Positions 61,945-64,000 of a DNA stretch of 64,000 bases are shown here, in pieces. Source of the stretch: Gracilariopsis chorda. Taxonomy: Eukaryota > Rhodophyta > Florideophyceae > Gracilariales > Gracilariaceae. How positions within the stretch are numbered: position 1 is the first letter of the stretch; every line of letters starts with the position of its first letter. A program made the position numbers and the translations under genes. Where the stretch lies: NCBI GenBank assembly GCA_003194525.1, contig NBIV01000085.1, positions 186,001 through 250,000 on the forward strand. Reading direction: 5' to 3'. A model generated the notes under the pieces. That model had not been told where the DNA came from and ran no database searches. It saw nothing but the letters and a program-made list of their open reading frames with translations.

Positions 61945-63894
61945 ATGGGCCGCCCGCTGTGGCGTATGTTACAAAGGCACGTCGAAGCGTGGCGCCGGAT
62001 GGGTGCTTCGGCATATCTGTGCCGGAACATTCAGTTTGGAATATACGAGCAACCTCTGCGTCCGTTTGTTTCTGGGCAAGGGAGGTTGCTGGGGGATATC
62101 CCACAGACGAAAGAGGATTTGGAGTTTGGGAGAGAGGATATCCGGAAAGGTTTGGAGTCGGGAATCTACCAAGAAGTGTCATCGGAGCACGCGCAGCGTG
62201 CGTTGCAGGGCGGAGCCGTCATCTCCTCGGCGTTCGTCGTTTGGCAGGAGCGAGAAGGCACACGCTCGGGAAGGTTTGTCGTCAACTTGTCGGTCCAATC
62301 TGGACACTGGGGCAAAGGATCCGTGGGAATGGAGACGCTCCCGGAGTTCGCGATGAGCATCCAGAAAGGGGATCACATGCTCTCTATGGACATCGAGAAG
62401 GGGTTACGGCATCTTCGTTTACACCCGGCGACGCGGGATTGGTTCATTTTCCGCTACGCCGGGCGGTTCTACCAATGTGTTGCTCTCCACTTTGGGTGGG
62501 GTCGATCCCCGCTTTGGTTTACAAGACTAATGGCGCCCTTCGTGACCAAGCTCCGTTCGTACGGGTACCGCGTTCTGCCGTACATGGGCGACTTTCTACT
62601 GATCCCTACCCCTCATGGTGTCGTCACAGGTCTCGAAGACTGCCAAAGGGCCCGCAAAAGAATCGATGCACTGATGGGAACGCTCGGTCTGCGCCGTCAC
62701 CGGGAGAAGGGGGAATGGAACGGAGCTCAAGTGTTGGACCATCTGGGCGTCCGTGTGGATACCGCGGACATGAAGTTTTGCGTGGTACCATACAAGACGC
62801 AACAGGTTCGTCGGCTTGCAGGGGACCTTCTCAAGCAAGTGCGACTGGGACGCCGCTGGGTGAACGTCGCCGCTGTCCGGTCTCTCTGTGGAACGTGTAT
62901 CTCACTGTCGTTGGAGCTACCGTGGGCGAGGTTCTACACGAGGTCGCTGTACTGGGACATGGGATGTACCCGCCCGCGCGATTCTCGTGGTCTTTGTCGC
63001 CTCTCGCACCAGTCGTTACGGGATCTGCAGTTCTGGCGAAAACTGTCTGGTCCCGAGACGGAAGGTCGCCGTATCCTGCCAGCAGTGGCCGAAGCGGCGC
63101 TTCACTCGGACGCGGCGGACGTGGGATATGGGGGCACTCTGAACGACCAGAACCTTCAAGCTCGGCATCCGGGCCTGTGGTGTGACCAGGGAGTGTGGAG
63201 TTGGAAGGACCGCGCGGAGTCTATTACCCATCGCGAGCTGAAGGCCATAAGTAAGCTACTAGAAGGCCCGTTGGGGGAAGAAGTGAAGAGGCGCGGCATT
63301 CAAGAATTGTTGTTGCACGTCGACAACCAATCGGTGGTGCATATCGCGAACAGCTTCGTCACAGCGAGTCGCCCTCTGATGAGGGAATTGCGACGATTGA
63401 AACGGTTGCTTGGCAAGTTGGGCGTTCACGTGCGCGCCGAATGGCTTCCATCGGCCATCAACAAGTATGCCGACGCTCTCTCGCGACGGTTCCCTCGCGG
63501 CGACCTCTTGATCCGTCGACGGCTGCGGCGTTCCGTCGTGGATGGGATGAAGACGCCCGCCGAGGCTTTCAAGTACCGCCCGCTCGGCGAGCATCCATAC
63601 GTGCTCCGCAAGTTGATGATGGAGGAGCTGGAGTGGCCATGGGACGACGGGCCGGTGCGCATGTTGTGCCCTCCGGTGGACCTGATTATGGCCACGGTGA
63701 ACAAGTTGGCGCGGACGGGGGCCCTGGCGCTGCTCCTCATTCCGCACTGGCCTCGACAGGCGTGGCACCAGGCGTCTCTGCACCTGTGCAAGCGATGGAG
63801 CCGACTGCCGGTACCACCGGAGGAGGTGTGGGAAGCGCAGCGTCGGCTGAACCCGGCGTGGCGCCTTCTGGAACTAGAGGTGAATCTCTCATGA
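61945..63894 (+). CDS. RT-RNase H of the DIRS element
   Basis: 649-residue frame. RT: GRFVVNLSVQSGHW near 62270, palm motif A MDIEKGLRHLRLHP near 62395, HFGWGRSPLWFTRLM, and motif C PYMGDFLLIP near 62580, where the first Asp of YxDD is Gly. RNase H: LHSDAADVGYGG near 63110, ITHRELKAI, LLLHVDNQSVVHIANS near 63310 and NKYADALSRRFPRGD near 63465. A C-terminal extension leads to the stop at 63892-63894. Copies the element RNA into DNA in the DIRS cycle. Full-length but with a suspect catalytic site. Confidence 0.85.
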   Translation: MGRPLWRMLQRHVEAWRRMGASAYLCRNIQFGIYEQPLRPFVSGQGRLLGDIPQTKEDLEFGREDIRKGLESGIYQEVSSEHAQRALQGGAVISSAFVVWQEREGTRSGRFVVNLSVQSGHWGKGSVGMETLPEFAMSIQKGDHMLSMDIEKGLRHLRLHPATRDWFIFRYAGRFYQCVALHFGWGRSPLWFTRLMAPFVTKLRSYGYRVLPYMGDFLLIPTPHGVVTGLEDCQRARKRIDALMGTLGLRRHREKGEWNGAQVLDHLGVRVDTADMKFCVVPYKTQQVRRLAGDLLKQVRLGRRWVNVAAVRSLCGTCISLSLELPWARFYTRSLYWDMGCTRPRDSRGLCRLSHQSLRDLQFWRKLSGPETEGRRILPAVAEAALHSDAADVGYGGTLNDQNLQARHPGLWCDQGVWSWKDRAESITHRELKAISKLLEGPLGEEVKRRGIQELLLHVDNQSVVHIANSFVTASRPLMRELRRLKRLLGKLGVHVRAEWLPSAINKYADALSRRFPRGDLLIRRRLRRSVVDGMKTPAEAFKYRPLGEHPYVLRKLMMEELEWPWDDGPVRMLCPPVDLIMATVNKLARTGALALLLIPHWPRQAWHQASLHLCKRWSRLPVPPEEVWEAQRRLNPAWRLLELEVNLS

Positions 63895-64000
63895 CGCAGT
63901 GGGCTGCTCGGCTGGCGTCGTTGACGTTGGGGGCGGCAGCTCATGTTTCGTCCATGGCTGGTTCGAGTGCTGCAGCGCGGCACACCGTGGAGCTGGTCGC
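63891..64000 (+). CDS. Start of the third DIRS frame, probably tyrosine recombinase
   Basis: ATG at 63891 overlaps the RT stop as ATGA and the frame is open to the edge (36 codons, starting MTQWAARLASLTLG). Identification as the recombinase rests on position only; none of its catalytic residues is inside the window. Confidence 0.4.
   Translation, partial: MTQWAARLASLTLGAAAHVSSMAGSSAAARHTVELV

Larger units (their letters stand above)
60920..64000 (+). mobile_element. DIRS-like retrotransposon, partial (runs off the right edge)
   Basis: A gag-like frame, an RT-RNase H frame and the start of a third frame overlapping by ATGA are arranged as in DIRS-group retrotransposons, which end in a tyrosine recombinase. 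That recombinase should lie beyond 64000. The left boundary is only approximate; no terminal repeats could be defined from one end. Composition is GC-richer than the neighbouring Tc1 relic. Confidence 0.7.

Noticed and set aside
1-64000. CRISPR arrays, tRNA or rRNA genes, bacterial promoters or terminators
   Set aside because: None seen; the window is eukaryotic transposon DNA.

Overview
The window is a eukaryotic, repeat-dominated segment in which almost every recognisable gene belongs to a transposable element, most of them broken and several nested in one another. There is no operon structure, tRNA, rRNA or CRISPR array. The mixture of chromodomain Ty3/gypsy, Ty1/copia, DIRS-like, PIF/Harbinger, Tc1/mariner, pogo-like and KDZ/Plavaka-like elements would suit a TE-rich florideophyte red alga such as Chondrus. 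That placement is an impression, not something the sequence proves.

Layout. 1-870 (-): a frame open past the left edge whose first ten residues copy the histone H3 tail; beyond its start lie AGTAACC repeats and a purine-rich minisatellite. 1.5-1.7 kb: a small element made of consecutive hairpins. 2.3-3.3 kb (-): Harbinger-type transposase remnant. 4.6-6.1 kb: unassigned frames. 6152-16399 (+): decayed Ty3 element C. 17.4-19.9 kb (-): Harbinger and Tc1/mariner remnants. 20.5-23.8 kb (-): copia remnant E split by a solo-LTR-like insert. 24.55-29.97 kb (+): a decayed cassette encoding a bacterial-type DNA adenine methyltransferase (DPPY motif), directly followed in the same frame by a SET lysine methyltransferase, then two unassigned frames. 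30040-39644 (+): Ty3 element A, which interrupts a KDZ/Plavaka-like transposase gene (-) that starts near 40.8 kb and faces the cassette. 41.4-43.0 kb: PIF/Harbinger pair (MYB-like gene plus transposase). 43262-56310 (+): copia remnant D, split by the second Ty3 element B (44303-54196, -), with a second hairpin element inside its 3' LTR. 56.6-60.9 kb: Tc1/mariner parts around a pogo-like transposase that carries a solo LTR. 60.9 kb to the right edge: DIRS-like element (gag, RT-RNase H, start of the next frame).

The most interesting unit is the methyltransferase-SET cassette. Once the 9.6-kb element A is removed, cassette and convergent KDZ/Plavaka-like transposase fit in roughly 7 kb, so together they could be one mobile element that carried its own DNA- and histone-methylating enzymes. 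All its frames are now damaged. Elements A, B and C share an apparent tRNA-Tyr-like primer site and a C-terminal chromodomain; A and B also share a double recoding layout: protease lies in the -1 frame relative to gag, and an in-frame amber codon separates protease from RT. Several insertions are proven by target duplications: GAATG (A), ACCCC (B), GCAAG (solo LTR), AGCAG (hairpin element).
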